A stretch of DNA of 64,000 bases from Pannonibacter sp. SL95 (GTDB lineage: Bacteria > Pseudomonadota > Alphaproteobacteria > Rhizobiales > Stappiaceae): the NCBI RefSeq assembly GCF_026672425.1, contig NZ_JAPPRC010000003.1:1885541-1949540 (forward strand). The letters are read 5' to 3'. Position numbers and translations under genes: made by a program. This document shows, in pieces, positions 33,855-42,131 of this stretch. The number at the start of each line of letters is the position of its first letter. Within the stretch, counting starts at the first letter, position 1. Below the pieces are notes generated by a model. It saw only the letters and a program-made list of their open reading frames with translations. It searched no databases and was not told the DNA's origin.

Positions 33855-34676
33855 TCAGAACAGGCTCTGGAGGCGCCGGATCACGAATTTCAGGTTCGAG
33901 AAGGCGATGGCCGTGACGAACTGGAACCAGCTGATCCGGCCGTCCCGGTAGAGCCCGCGAAAGACCGAGAGCTTGCCCTTCTCCATCTTCACCACGGCGG
34001 CGCTGAGGCCGGGGGTGGCCTCATGACCGCCGACGATGCCGGAGAGCGGCACATCGAGAAGCATGAACGTCTGCTCGTCCGAGAGGATCTGGCACCAGAG
34101 CTTGAAGTCCTCGCAGTAGCGCATGTCCTCGGGAAAGCGGTAGTCGGGCGTGTTGCGCAGGATCACCGAGGAGGTGATGATGCGGCTGCGATAGAGAAGG
34201 CTGCCGAGCGTCATCGGGACTGGCTGCAGCGCGGCCAGACGCGCGTTGGTTTGCAAATCCTGCACCGGGGCGAGGTCGACCTTGCGGGCGTGCGAGGAGC
34301 CGAAACAGCCAGTGCCCAGCATCACCTGCATCTGAGCTTCGAGCTTGCGCGGATGCCAGACATCATCCGAATCAAGGAAGGCGACATAGTCGCCGGCGGC
34401 CATGGACCAGCCGGCATTACGGGCCGGACTGGGGCCGCCGTTCTGTGCCATCCGGTGCAGGACAATGCGCGGGGCATCTGGCCTCTCAGCAGCCAGCCGG
34501 GCGGCATAGCGGGTGATCACCGCGACCGTGTCATCCTTGCTGCAATCATCGATGCAAAGCACCTCGAATGCAGCAAGCGTCTGATTGACAATGGAATCCA
34601 GGGCAGCCGTGATTGTTGCAGCGCAATTGTAGCAGGGGATGATGACGCTGACCCTGCCGTGCCCGTTGGTGCTCAA
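33855..34676 (-). CDS. Family 2 glycosyltransferase
   Basis: 273 residues with the GT-A fold: RVSVIIPCYNCAATITAALDSIVNQTL, CIDDCSKDDTVAVI, NGGPSPARNAGW and the metal-binding AFLDSDDVWHPRKLEAQ. The start is taken as TTG 34674-34676, which overlaps the flippase stop (TTGA); no ATG or GTG near the GT2 motif fits better, and the frame further upstream is antisense-like sequence inside the flippase gene. Inference: it adds a sugar to a lipid-linked glycan that the upstream flippase exports. Confidence 0.88.
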   Translation of the reverse strand: MSTNGHGRVSVIIPCYNCAATITAALDSIVNQTLAAFEVLCIDDCSKDDTVAVITRYAARLAAERPDAPRIVLHRMAQNGGPSPARNAGWSMAAGDYVAFLDSDDVWHPRKLEAQMQVMLGTGCFGSSHARKVDLAPVQDLQTNARLAALQPVPMTLGSLLYRSRIITSSVILRNTPDYRFPEDMRYCEDFKLWCQILSDEQTFMLLDVPLSGIVGGHEATPGLSAAVVKMEKGKLSVFRGLYRDGRISWFQFVTAIAFSNLKFVIRRLQSLF

Positions 34677-36010
34677 GCCGCCCGTTCCCCGTGTCTGATC
34701 GCATACCGCATGCCGGCCAGGAAGAGGAGGCACATGACCGCCTCTGCACACACCATGGCCATGGCGGCTGCGCTCGCCCCATCGCTTGTCGCAGCGTTCG
34801 GGATCAATACCATACAGAGCGCGATATCGACAAACAGGGTGATCAGCACAATCCAGAGGCGCAACTTGATGAAGCGGCCGACGAAGAGCACCGAGCCGAA
34901 ACACAGGCTGAGCGAGCGCAGCGGGATCGACCACATCAGGATCAGTAGCGCGCCGGCGAGCGGGGCGGAGCCGGCGCCAAAGAAAAATCGCGCGATGAGA
35001 TCGGCGCTGAGCCAGAGCACGGCGATTCCCAGCGCAGATGTGACCAGAACCAGACCAGCCGAGAGCCGCAGCACCTGTTTCAGCCGCGGCAGATCCTGAT
35101 GGTACCAGCGGTGGATGCGCGGCACGAGGATCTTCTCGAAGGCCATGTTGGGCAGCAGCAGGAAGGCATTCATGACCATGAAGGCGATGGCGTAATAGGC
35201 TGCATCGGCGTCGGACCCGAGATATTTGACCAGCACGACGTTGAGCTGGGTGTAGACGAGATAGGCAAAGCCGCCGAGACCGAAGGGCATCGAGGCGCGG
35301 ACCACATCGGCGAGACGTGCCTTGAGCGGTGCGAACGACGCGGTCGACGGGCGCTCGCCGTGCCCCTTCAGCGCGAGTTGACCTGAGAGCCGGCGGCGCA
35401 TGAGTGCAAAGCCGACAACAAGGATCGCTGCGGCGGCGAGGAAGAAGGCCGCAAGCGCACTGTGAAGGTCGGCGGCAAACACCGGCAGCAGCAGCAAAAG
35501 GGCGAGCAGTCCGATGCGGATCGCATGGGGCAGCACCTGCCACAGCGCAAAAGCCGAATAGTTTTCCTCCAGCTGGAACAGGACGCCCACCAGTTCCATC
35601 ACGATCTGGCTGAGGACGAAGATCAGCAGCACAAGGATGACCAGCGTCGTGGTGCTGTCATGGGGGCCGTACAGCGCCCAGACGGCGAGGGCGGCGAGCA
35701 CCAGCCCGGCTGACAGGCGGACATAAGTCAGCGATGCGCCCAGCCAGCGCTCGGCCCCCCAGCCTTCCTTGCCGAAGACGGACAGCCAGAAGCTGCCGAT
35801 GCCGAAACAGGCGAGCGGCGCCATGATCGTGACCAGGCTGAGGCCGGCGGAAAACCGGCCAAAGTCATCCGGGCCGAGGCTTCGCGCCAGAAGCGTCTGG
35901 GTGAGGAAGGCAAGCAGGGCCGCCCCGCCGGAGGCCGCGCCCAGTTTAAGGAAGGGAGCCAGCTTGCCAAGGAGGAGATTGATGCTGCGGCTGTTCTGGG
36001 GAGTAGACAC
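34673..36010 (-). CDS. Oligosaccharide flippase, Wzx/MATE-like
   Basis: 445-residue membrane protein of the polysaccharide biosynthesis/MOP superfamily with about twelve to fourteen helices. The N-terminus LGAASGGAALLAFLTQTLLARSLGPDDFGRFSAGLSLVTI is the family's hallmark. The middle FGLGGFAYLVYTQLNVVLVKYLG and the C-terminal SIPLRSLSLCFGSVLFVGRF agree. It is coupled to a GT2 gene. No other polysaccharide genes are adjacent, so which glycan it moves is unknown. Confidence 0.88.
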   Translation of the reverse strand: MSTPQNSRSINLLLGKLAPFLKLGAASGGAALLAFLTQTLLARSLGPDDFGRFSAGLSLVTIMAPLACFGIGSFWLSVFGKEGWGAERWLGASLTYVRLSAGLVLAALAVWALYGPHDSTTTLVILVLLIFVLSQIVMELVGVLFQLEENYSAFALWQVLPHAIRIGLLALLLLLPVFAADLHSALAAFFLAAAAILVVGFALMRRRLSGQLALKGHGERPSTASFAPLKARLADVVRASMPFGLGGFAYLVYTQLNVVLVKYLGSDADAAYYAIAFMVMNAFLLLPNMAFEKILVPRIHRWYHQDLPRLKQVLRLSAGLVLVTSALGIAVLWLSADLIARFFFGAGSAPLAGALLILMWSIPLRSLSLCFGSVLFVGRFIKLRLWIVLITLFVDIALCMVLIPNAATSDGASAAAMAMVCAEAVMCLLFLAGMRYAIRHGERAA

Positions 36011-36128
36011 GGGACTGCAGCCTTCGCCAGCCTGACCTTGTTTTCCGCAGCTCCAGCTGCTTCAGGAGATCAAGGCTATCGAAAAATGCTTAAATCTTCC
36101 CGACACAGCTGGCTGGCAGGCCGGCGGA

Positions 36129-36950
36129 TTATTTGATTCCGGCGCGCATGAAGCTCTGGACGAACTGGCGCTGGAACAGGAGAAAGGCGATCAGAAGCGG
36201 GCCGGAGGTCATCAGGGTCGCGGCATTGATCGTTGCCCATTCGACGCCGGAATCGATGGCAGAGAAGACGCTGAGGCCAACGGTTACCGGACGGGTCTCG
36301 ACCGAATTGGTGATGATCAGCGGCCAGAGGAAGTTGTTCCAGTGGTGGGACACGGAGACGAGGCCGAAAGCCAGGTAGGTCGGCTTGGCGAGGGGCACGT
36401 ACACCCGCCACAGCAGGCCGAGCACGCCGACGCCCTCGATCCTTGCGGCATCATCCAGCTCGCGCGGGATGGTCATGAAGGTCTGGCGCAGCAGGAAAAT
36501 GCCAAAACCGGACGCGATGTAGGGCAGGGCGATGGCGGTGATCGTGTCGACGAGGCCCAGGTGCCCCATTGTCTTGTAATTCTCGACGATGAGGATGTCC
36601 GGCATCACCAGAAGCTGCAGCAACACCAGGCTGAACAGGATCGAGCGCCCGGGAAAGGCGAAACGGGCGAAGGCATAGGCGGCGAGCGTGCACAGGATCA
36701 ACTGGCCAGTCAGGATCAGGGTGACAAGCACGAAGGTGTTGAGGAAGTACCGGGCAAACGGGGCTGCACTCCAGGCCTTGGCAAAGTTCTCCAGGGTCAG
36801 GGGGGCAAACAGGTCGAACCGGGCCTCGTAGGCCGAGGGATGGAACGCCGTCCAGATGGCATAGAGAAGTGGCAGCGCCCACACCACCGCCAGCGTCCAG
36901 GCGCCGACTGTGTTGAGGAACCGGTCCAGATCGAAGCCCGCTCTTGTCAT
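36129..36950 (-). CDS. Carbohydrate ABC importer permease, UgpE/MalG type (system 1)
   Basis: 273 residues, about six helices. The EAA loop reads DDAARIEGVGVLGLLWRVYVPLAKP, and the N-terminal segment PLLYAIWTAFHPSAYEARFDLFAPLTLENF is characteristic of the MalG/UgpE group. ATG 36948-36950 overlaps the stop of the partner permease by four bases. It is the last gene of the DeoR-headed operon. The sugar or polyol carried is not evident. Confidence 0.92.
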   Translation of the reverse strand: MTRAGFDLDRFLNTVGAWTLAVVWALPLLYAIWTAFHPSAYEARFDLFAPLTLENFAKAWSAAPFARYFLNTFVLVTLILTGQLILCTLAAYAFARFAFPGRSILFSLVLLQLLVMPDILIVENYKTMGHLGLVDTITAIALPYIASGFGIFLLRQTFMTIPRELDDAARIEGVGVLGLLWRVYVPLAKPTYLAFGLVSVSHHWNNFLWPLIITNSVETRPVTVGLSVFSAIDSGVEWATINAATLMTSGPLLIAFLLFQRQFVQSFMRAGIK

Positions 36951-37837
36951 TTGTAGTGGATCCGGCGGTCGAGGAAGAAAAACTGGCCGATGGCGAGGAG
37001 TGCCATCATGAAGAGAAGTGCAACGGTCAGCGTCGCCCCGTACCCGGTCTCCCAGTATTCGAAAGCGGTCTCGTAGATGTAGAACAGCAGCACGGTCGAG
37101 GCGTAATCCGGTCCGCCATCTGTGAGGAGGAAGATGTGGTCGATCAGGCGGAAGGAATTGATCACCGCATTGATCGACACGAACAGCGTGGTTGGCATCA
37201 GCAGCGGGAAGGTGATGCGCCAGAAGATCGTCCAGCGTGAGGCCCCTTCGATCAGAGCCGCCTCGCGCAGCGACACCGGAATTGACTGCAGCGCGGCCAG
37301 ATAGAAGATCATGAAGAAGCCTGCTTCCTTCCAGACCGTGACGACAATGACCGCATTGAGCGCCGAGGCCGGGCTGCCAAGCAGATTGCTTTGCGGCCAG
37401 CCGAACAGGGCGCCAGTGATCTGATCGAACAGACCGAAGCCGGGCGTGTAGAAAAACAGCCAGATGTTGGCGACGGCAATCAGAGGCAGCACTGTCGGGG
37501 TGAAATACGCCATGCGGACGAAGGAGCGGCCGGATAGCCTGTCGTTCACCCAGAGCGCCATCACCAGGGCGATGGCGACCGATGTCGGGATGGTTCCAAG
37601 AGCAAACCACAGATTGTTGCCGAGTACCTTCCAGAACACCGGATCGGCGAGCATCTTCTCGTAATTTTCAACGCCAATGAAACGGGATGGGCGCCGGCCG
37701 CGCGGGGTCGAGAAAAAGCTGTGCCAGATCGTGGCGATGGCCGGGATGTGGGTGAAGGCGAACAGGAACACCATGGCCGGCAGCACGAGCAGCCAGCCGT
37801 GGATCCATTCGCGGGTCTGAAGCAAGCGCGCTGTCAC
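36947..37837 (-). CDS. Carbohydrate ABC importer permease, UgpA/MalF type (system 1)
   Basis: 296 residues. The cytoplasmic start is followed by helix GWLLVLPAMVFLFAFTHIPAIATIWHSFF, and the EAA loop is REAALIEGASRWTIFWRITFPLLMP. It ends FLDRRIHYK, the usual UgpA-type end (known pattern). It lies downstream of the binding-protein gene across an 82-base spacer that holds a strong hairpin, and is coupled to the second permease. Confidence 0.93.
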   Translation of the reverse strand: MTARLLQTREWIHGWLLVLPAMVFLFAFTHIPAIATIWHSFFSTPRGRRPSRFIGVENYEKMLADPVFWKVLGNNLWFALGTIPTSVAIALVMALWVNDRLSGRSFVRMAYFTPTVLPLIAVANIWLFFYTPGFGLFDQITGALFGWPQSNLLGSPASALNAVIVVTVWKEAGFFMIFYLAALQSIPVSLREAALIEGASRWTIFWRITFPLLMPTTLFVSINAVINSFRLIDHIFLLTDGGPDYASTVLLFYIYETAFEYWETGYGATLTVALLFMMALLAIGQFFFLDRRIHYK

Positions 37838-37886
37838 CCTGTCATCCTGTCCTGATCGGTCGATCGAGATTGGTGTTGCGTGAAGT

Positions 37887-37912
37887 GGCGGCGGGGCTGT
37901 GGCCCCGCCGCC
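37887..37912 (-). terminator. 11-bp GC hairpin after the system 1 binding-protein gene
   Basis: GGCGGCGGGGC (37887-37897) pairs perfectly with GCCCCGCCGCC (37902-37912) over a 4-base loop. On the coding (minus) strand it comes 7 bases after the binding-protein stop and before the permease genes. No U-tract is visible, so read-through is expected; it may raise the binding protein relative to the permeases. Confidence 0.6.
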
Positions 37913-37919
37913 TGTGTGA

Positions 37920-39203
37920 TCAGCGGTAGTCTGCGAGGACGGCGTCGGCCTGGGCCTGTGCTTCCTTCAGAGCGGTCGCGACATCCTTCTGGCCAGTGAT
38001 GGCAGCGGCCAGGGCGTCGTTGAGGAAGCCGGTGACGCGCTGGTTCTGGTAGGTCGCCAGTTCAGCCACCGCGTGGGCGAGCTGGTCGCGGGCAACCGTC
38101 ACAGCCGGGAAGTCGGCGGCATAGGCCTGCATGGCGGCGGTTTCCCAGGCATCGGCACGCGGGGCGACGTAGCCGGTAGCAATCGTCCACTTTGCAGCCT
38201 GCTCCGGAGCCGAAATCCACTTCACGAAATCAACCGCGGCGGCCAGCTGCTCGTCGGAAGAGCCCTTGAAGAGGTAGAAGTTGCCGCCGCCGGTCGGTGC
38301 GCCGCGACGCTTGTTGGCCGGCAGCATGGCGACGCCGAACTCGAACGGGGCGTTCTTGCGGACGTTGGTCAGGTTGCCGGTGGTGGTCCACATGATGGCA
38401 GCCTGGCGTTCGAAGAAGGCCTTCGGCGTTGCGCCCCATTCAACGATACCCGGCTCCATCACGCCATGCTTGGTCGACAGGTCGACGAGATACTGGGCCG
38501 CTTCGATGACCTTCGGGTCGTCGAAGTTGGTCTTGTTGCCATCGCTGTTGGCGAGGATGACGTCGTTCGGGGTGGTCAGGCCCTGGAACAGCCAGTAGGG
38601 GAAACCGGAGGTCGGAATGCGCACACCCCACTGGGTGACGTTGCCGTTGGCGTCCTTCTTGGTCAGCTTCTGGCCGAAGGAGACCAGCTCTTCCCAGGTC
38701 GCCGGAGCAACTTCCGGATCCAGGCCGGCTTCCTTGAAGGCTTCCTTGTTCCAGTACATCACAGGCGTGGAGCGCTGGAAGGGGATGCCGTAGGTCTTGC
38801 CGCCGGTCTGGCTGTTTTCCATGAAGGCGGGATAGAAGCCGTTCAGCCATGCCTTGTCGGCGTCGGTCTTGATGTAGTCGTCGAAGGGAACGATCAGTTC
38901 CTCGTCGATCAGGGTGAACATGTCGGCAGACAGGGCCACCGACAGCTGCGGGGCATTGCCACCACGCGAGGCGGTGATCACCTTGGTGATGGTGTCCTGG
39001 TACGAGCCGGCATAGACGGCATCGATCTTCACGCCCGGATTGGCGGCGACATACTCATTGGTGAGGCCCTGGATCACCTCGGCGGCGCCACCACCCACAG
39101 CGACCGGAAAGTAGAACTGCAGTTCGACGGCCTGTGCCGAAGCCCAGGTGCTCATCGTGAGTGCCGCAGCGGCGACGGCTTTCAGAAGCGAAGTCTTGAA
39201 CAT
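37920..39203 (-). CDS. Extracellular solute-binding protein, UgpB/MalE type (system 1)
   Basis: 427 residues with a signal peptide (FKTSLLKAVAAAALTMSTWASAQA, cleavage about residue 24). Family 1 binding-protein features include VELQFYFPVAVGGGAAEVIQGLTNEY, GKTYGIPFQRSTPVMYWNKEAFKEAGLDP and the ATWEELVSFGQKLTKKD segment, close to glycerol-3-phosphate or oligosaccharide binding proteins. ATG 39201-39203 has an AGGGAAGG site; an upstream in-frame extension is rejected because it would mask the signal peptide. The gene follows the ATPase gene, 69 bases after its stop. Confidence 0.93.
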   Translation of the reverse strand: MFKTSLLKAVAAAALTMSTWASAQAVELQFYFPVAVGGGAAEVIQGLTNEYVAANPGVKIDAVYAGSYQDTITKVITASRGGNAPQLSVALSADMFTLIDEELIVPFDDYIKTDADKAWLNGFYPAFMENSQTGGKTYGIPFQRSTPVMYWNKEAFKEAGLDPEVAPATWEELVSFGQKLTKKDANGNVTQWGVRIPTSGFPYWLFQGLTTPNDVILANSDGNKTNFDDPKVIEAAQYLVDLSTKHGVMEPGIVEWGATPKAFFERQAAIMWTTTGNLTNVRKNAPFEFGVAMLPANKRRGAPTGGGNFYLFKGSSDEQLAAAVDFVKWISAPEQAAKWTIATGYVAPRADAWETAAMQAYAADFPAVTVARDQLAHAVAELATYQNQRVTGFLNDALAAAITGQKDVATALKEAQAQADAVLADYR

Positions 39204-39272
39204 GGCTGCCTTCCCTTGATTGAACCTGCCTGGCTGGCGCCGGGTCAGGAAGCCTCCCTGAGGAGACATGCG

Positions 39273-40397
39273 TCAGAGCCGCAGAAGCGGCCCGATTTCG
39301 TGAAGCCTGTGGTCCTGGCGAAGTCCGGTCGCTGCATCGAAGAGATGCAGTTCATGCTGCGGCAGATGCAGAGCCAGCAGTTCGCCGCGCTCGATATCGG
39401 CGCCGCCAGCGAGCCGGAGCTGCAGGGTCTGCGTCCCGACCGTGCAGTCGACCAGGGTGTCTGCCCCCAGAAACTCGATTGCCGAAACGGTACCGCTCAG
39501 GGTTGCTGGCCGGTCGGCGCTGGCGCGTTCGACAGCTTCCGGCCGGATGCCGAGCAGCAGTCCCGTCGCCATGCCGCCGGTCATGGCATCCAGGTCGAGA
39601 ATGTTCATTGGCGGTGTGCCGATGAAGCGGGCGGCGAAGGGGCTGGCCGGCCGGGCATAAATCTCGCGCGGGCTGGCAACCTGTTCGATCCGGCCGCTGT
39701 TCATCAGCACAACCTGGTCGGCCATGGTGATGGCCTCGACCTGGTCATGGGTGACATAGACCATGGTGAAGCCGAGTTGCTGCTGCAGGGCGCGGATCTC
39801 GACGCGCATCTCGTGCCGGAGCTTGGCATCGAGGTTCGACAGCGGTTCGTCCATCAGGCAGATCGGTCGCTCGGCGATGATTGCGCGGCCAAGGGCCACC
39901 CGCTGCTGCTGTCCGCCGGAGAGTTCCGACGGCTTGCGGTGGATGAGGCCCGACAAGCCAAGGAGCGCGGCGACGCGCTTCAGCCGCGCGTCGCGCTCGG
40001 CGCGGGAAACGCGGCGTACCTTCAGCCCGAACGTGATGTTCTCCGCCACGCTCAGATGCGGGAACAGGGCGTAGGATTGAAACACCATGGAAATGTCGCG
40101 CTGAGCGGCCGGCAGTCGTGTGACGTCGCGGACGCCGAACAGCAACTGTCCCGACGCAATCGGCTCCAGCCCGGCGATCATGCGCAAGGTGGTGGACTTG
40201 CCGCAGCCCGATGGGCCGAGCAGGACGGTGAAGGACCCGGCAGGAACGTCGAGGTCGATATTGTCGACGGCCGTTGTAGCGCCCCAGGTCTTGGTGACAC
40301 CGGCAAGACGGATCGACTGGCCGCCGGATGCGGCTGCGCGCGCCGCCGGAGCCGGGGAACTGGTTCCGGGTGCCGCAAGGGGCATCACATCTGGCAT
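39273..40397 (-). CDS. Carbohydrate ABC importer ATPase, UgpC/MsmK type (system 1)
   Basis: 374-residue ATPase with Walker A GPSGCGKSTT, signature LSGGQQQRVALGRA, Walker B ICLMDEPLSNLD and the C-terminal OB-type regulatory domain (ILLDLDAM region; GIRPEAVERA). The N-terminus carries an unusual 30-residue Ala/Pro/Ser stretch before the ABC domain starts at about SIRLAGVTKTWG. ATG 40395-40397 has a GGAGGC site and overlaps the DeoR stop by 13 bases. TTG 40418 is an alternative start. Confidence 0.93.
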   Translation of the reverse strand: MPDVMPLAAPGTSSPAPAARAAASGGQSIRLAGVTKTWGATTAVDNIDLDVPAGSFTVLLGPSGCGKSTTLRMIAGLEPIASGQLLFGVRDVTRLPAAQRDISMVFQSYALFPHLSVAENITFGLKVRRVSRAERDARLKRVAALLGLSGLIHRKPSELSGGQQQRVALGRAIIAERPICLMDEPLSNLDAKLRHEMRVEIRALQQQLGFTMVYVTHDQVEAITMADQVVLMNSGRIEQVASPREIYARPASPFAARFIGTPPMNILDLDAMTGGMATGLLLGIRPEAVERASADRPATLSGTVSAIEFLGADTLVDCTVGTQTLQLRLAGGADIERGELLALHLPQHELHLFDAATGLRQDHRLHEIGPLLRL

Positions 40398-41179
40398 GCT
40401 GCCTCCGAAGTCGGGCAAAGCGTTACGGTCCTGCTCCCGTCGAGCAGGGCAAGCAGCGTGTCGGGTAGAGGGCGGTCGGAGACAATCGTGTGCGCCTGAC
40501 GCAAATGCCCGCCCCGGACATGGGCGCTGCGGCCGATCTTGCTGTGATCAAGCACAAGGATGGGATGGCGGCAGTTCGCCATGATCGCCTGGCGGACGCC
40601 GGCTTCGTCTTCGCTGAAATCGAGGACAGTTCCATCATGCTCGATGCCCGCAACCCCGAGGATGCCGAAGTCGACCTTGTAGCTGGCGAAGAACTCTTCC
40701 GCCGCCGGGCCAAGCACGTCACGATCGCCCTGACGCAACCGTCCGCCAGCGACGGATACTTCGCAGCCAGCCATGTCGGTCGCGGCATAGGCGACGTTGA
40801 GGTTGTTGGTGAAGACACGCAGGCCGACATGGCCGCCCAGCGCATGCATGACGATCTCGGCGGTGGTTCCGATCGAGAACGCCAGTGAAGCGCCATCCGG
40901 GACAAGACCGGCCACGATGTTGGCAATTGCGCGTTTGGCCGGCAGGTTGAGAATGCGGCGGGCGCTGTAATGCGCATTGCCATTCACAACCGGCGGCTCG
41001 ACGCCGCCATGGGTCCGGCGCAACAGGCCGAGCTTGCACAGGTGATTGATATCGCGGCGAACGGTCTGGGCTGTGACGGCGAACTGGCTCGCAAGACGTT
41101 CGACCGGCACGAAACCGTTCGCCCTGACGAGGTCCACGATTTCCGCCTGTCGGCCTGTCATCTGTTGTTGCCCAAACAT
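40385..41179 (-). CDS. DeoR/GlpR-family repressor
   Basis: 264 residues. The DeoR helix-turn-helix is at about residues 10-60 (RQAEIVDLVRANGFVPVERLASQFAVTAQTVRRDINHLCKLGLLRRTHGG). The sugar-phosphate-binding DeoRC domain follows (FSIGTTAEIVMHAL, VFTNNLNVAY, GGRLRQGDRDVLGPAAEEF, LVLDHSKIGRSA). The GlpR-like sequence suggests control by a phosphorylated sugar or glycerol phosphate. It heads the system 1 ABC operon, and twin palindromes 115-146 bases upstream are its likely operators. ATG 41177-41179 begins MFGQQQMTGRQAEI. Confidence 0.92.
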   Translation of the reverse strand: MFGQQQMTGRQAEIVDLVRANGFVPVERLASQFAVTAQTVRRDINHLCKLGLLRRTHGGVEPPVVNGNAHYSARRILNLPAKRAIANIVAGLVPDGASLAFSIGTTAEIVMHALGGHVGLRVFTNNLNVAYAATDMAGCEVSVAGGRLRQGDRDVLGPAAEEFFASYKVDFGILGVAGIEHDGTVLDFSEDEAGVRQAIMANCRHPILVLDHSKIGRSAHVRGGHLRQAHTIVSDRPLPDTLLALLDGSRTVTLCPTSEAACQM

Positions 41180-41293
41180 CCGCCCGCCATCACCCGGATC
41201 TGATCGGTCCAGCCTTGTGCCTTGCGACTGCCCGGCGAGTGACACAGGGCTGCAGCAACGGGTGGTCAGGACCGCTTTGGACGGTGTAGGATT

Positions 41294-41325
41294 TTCATAT
41301 GAATTCTATTTGACCTTCATATGAA
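41294..41325. promoter_or_regulatory. Twin palindromes TTCATATGAA, probable DeoR-type operators
   Basis: TTCATATGAA, a perfect 10-bp palindrome, occurs at 41294-41303 and again at 41316-41325, 22 bases apart (about two helical turns, same face). It lies in the upstream region of the DeoR gene. Two phased copies are strong evidence for a bound regulator; the DeoR protein itself is the inferred one. Confidence 0.7.
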
Positions 41326-41351
41326 CTTTGGGTGACGCCGGAACGGCGATC

Positions 41352-41378
41352 GCCGGCACGTGATTTCATTGTGCCGGC
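41352..41378 (-). terminator. 8-bp hairpin downstream of the PIG-L gene
   Basis: GCCGGCAC (41352-41359) pairs with GTGCCGGC (41371-41378) over 11 bases. It lies 40 bases after the stop of the PIG-L gene, the last gene of the LacI-headed operon. It lacks a U-run, so termination is only suggested by position. Confidence 0.4.
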
Positions 41379-41417
41379 AGCTGATGCAACGGAGCAGCAG
41401 CGTACAGAACGACGCTT

Positions 41418-42131
41418 TCAGACGGGGCCGCGGGACCGGACGGGCTTGAGGCCGGGAGCGGGCGGCAGCAGGTTGCGGATGTCGGCGAAAGGATAGGCAG
41501 GCTCGAAGCGCAGGGCTTCTGCATGGCCTTCCGGCTGGCCACACTGAGCCGAGCGGAAGCGGGACTGGAGGGCAGTGGAGACAACGAAGCGGTCTGGATC
41601 CTGCGTCACGTGACAACGGATCGCGGTGCTTTTTGCGTCCGCGAAGCGTGAGGTATCGACATAGTGCGTCGGCACGAATCCGGTGCCCATCATGGTGTCG
41701 CAGAAGGCCACAGGCATTGAAAAGCTTGCGGCTGCGCGGATAGCCGACGCCAGCGCGCGGTGGTCAGCGTGGTAGTCATTCTCCGCATGGGTGACCACAA
41801 GGTCCGGCGCAAGATCGATCAGGATCGAGCGCAGATGCGCCACCAGAACAGTGTTGCTGGACAGGCCGCCATCGCCATGTCCGGCAAGGGTCAGCGACGC
41901 ACCAAGGACATCTGCACCGGCACGCGCCTCGTCGGCCCGACGGCGCGCCAGGTCTGCCGGGGGCAGTTGTCCGCCCTTGGCTCCGTCGGTCGCGATGATG
42001 ATGTGCACGCGTGCCCCCATCTGGCGCCATGCGAGGATGGTGCCACCGAGATAGATCTCCGCGTCATCGGGATGGGCCATGACCACGGCCACATGGAACG
42101 GCGCGCTGGTGGTTGCGGGCTCGGACGTCAT
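41418..42131 (-). CDS. PIG-L/LmbE-family deacetylase
   Basis: 237 residues. The zinc-site motif AHPDDAEIYLGGTI at about residues 19-32 and the second motif THAENDYHADHRALASAIRAA identify the PIG-L (N-acetylglucosaminyl-type deacetylase) family. Members deacetylate N-acetyl sugars linked to inositol, malate, phenols or antibiotics. Here it overlaps the GH63-like gene by four bases (ATGA) and ends the LacI-headed operon, so the imported sugar compound may carry an N-acyl group; that is inference. Confidence 0.9.
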   Translation of the reverse strand: MTSEPATTSAPFHVAVVMAHPDDAEIYLGGTILAWRQMGARVHIIIATDGAKGGQLPPADLARRRADEARAGADVLGASLTLAGHGDGGLSSNTVLVAHLRSILIDLAPDLVVTHAENDYHADHRALASAIRAAASFSMPVAFCDTMMGTGFVPTHYVDTSRFADAKSTAIRCHVTQDPDRFVVSTALQSRFRSAQCGQPEGHAEALRFEPAYPFADIRNLLPPAPGLKPVRSRGPV

